In this document: one piece after another, positions 6,360-6,435 of the stretch | Layout: every line of letters begins with the position of its first letter | Numbering within the stretch: the stretch's first letter is position 1 | Assembly (NCBI GenBank): GCA_002470165.1 | Contig: DKNF01000262.1 | Span: 1-6,435, forward strand | DNA: 6,435 bases | Reading direction: 5' to 3' | DNA from: Betaproteobacteria bacterium UBA7395 | Lineage (GTDB): Bacteria; Pseudomonadota; Gammaproteobacteria; Burkholderiales; Rhodocyclaceae | The notes under the pieces: generated by a model | Databases searched by the model: none | What the model was told of the DNA's origin: nothing | What the model saw: the letters and a program-made list of their open reading frames with translations, nothing else | Program-made: the position numbers and the translations under genes

Positions 6360-6435
6360 TGGTGGAGACAGGCGGGATCGAACCGCCGACCTTCTGATTG
6401 CGAACCAGACGCTCTCCCAACTGAGCTATGCCCCC
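6360..6435 (-). tRNA. tRNA-Ala, anticodon CGC
   Basis: The minus strand folds into a full 76-base cloverleaf. The acceptor arm is GGGGGCA (6435-6429) with TGTCTCC (6370-6364); the D arm is GCTC/GAGC with an 8-base loop; the anticodon stem is TCTGG/TCAGA with loop TTCGCAA; the variable loop is AGGTC; and the T arm is GGCGG/CCGCC with loop TTCGATC. The anticodon CGC (6402-6400) reads GCG alanine codons. The G3-U70 wobble, the main identity mark of alanine tRNAs, is present, as is the discriminator A73. The CCA end is encoded (6362-6360). The gene ends exactly at the window border, so its promoter lies outside. The bidirectional terminator follows directly. Confidence 0.95.

Overview
The window is GC-rich, tightly packed chromosomal DNA with housekeeping-type genes. 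High G+C, strong third-position GC bias, and the combination of tamB, a Pct-type CoA-transferase, a DUF2062 membrane protein and a two-CBS-domain protein suggest a betaproteobacterium, plausibly of the Rhodocyclaceae (Azoarcus/Thauera/Dechloromonas-like). This placement is inferred from protein style only; no database search was possible. I see no mobile element, CRISPR array, prophage or other sign of recent transfer.

Layout. (1) Bases 1-1187, plus strand: the C-terminal part of tamB, whose 5' end lies outside the window. (2) Bases 1108-5524, minus strand: a probable three-gene transcription unit. It is read from right to left as a two-CBS-domain protein (5524-4940), a propionate/acetyl-type CoA-transferase (4859-3231) and a CPA2-family cation:proton antiporter carrying two tandem universal-stress-protein-like domains (3192-1108). 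The last gene runs 80 bp into the convergent tamB gene. (3) Bases 5525-5758: a 234-bp divergent intergenic region with a candidate promoter and leader hairpins for the minus-strand unit and a -10-like box for the plus-strand gene. (4) Bases 5759-6325, plus strand: a DUF2062 membrane protein of unknown function. (5) Bases 6328-6352: a strong hairpin that looks like a bidirectional terminator. (6) Bases 6360-6435, minus strand: a complete tRNA-Ala with anticodon CGC, ending exactly at the window edge.

How the genes may work together. TamB acts in outer-membrane biogenesis with TamA, which should lie upstream, outside the window. In the minus-strand unit, CBS and USP domains are both known adenine-nucleotide-binding folds, and they flank a CoA-transferase that activates short-chain acids. 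A link between energy or acyl-CoA state and ion/proton transport is therefore a reasonable hypothesis, but nothing in the sequence proves it. The most notable observations are this gene trio, the antiporter's unusual transport-site residues and degenerate USP motifs, the antisense-overlapping tails of tamB and the antiporter, and a 9-bp intercistronic hairpin that pairs fully only in the RNA of the operon strand.
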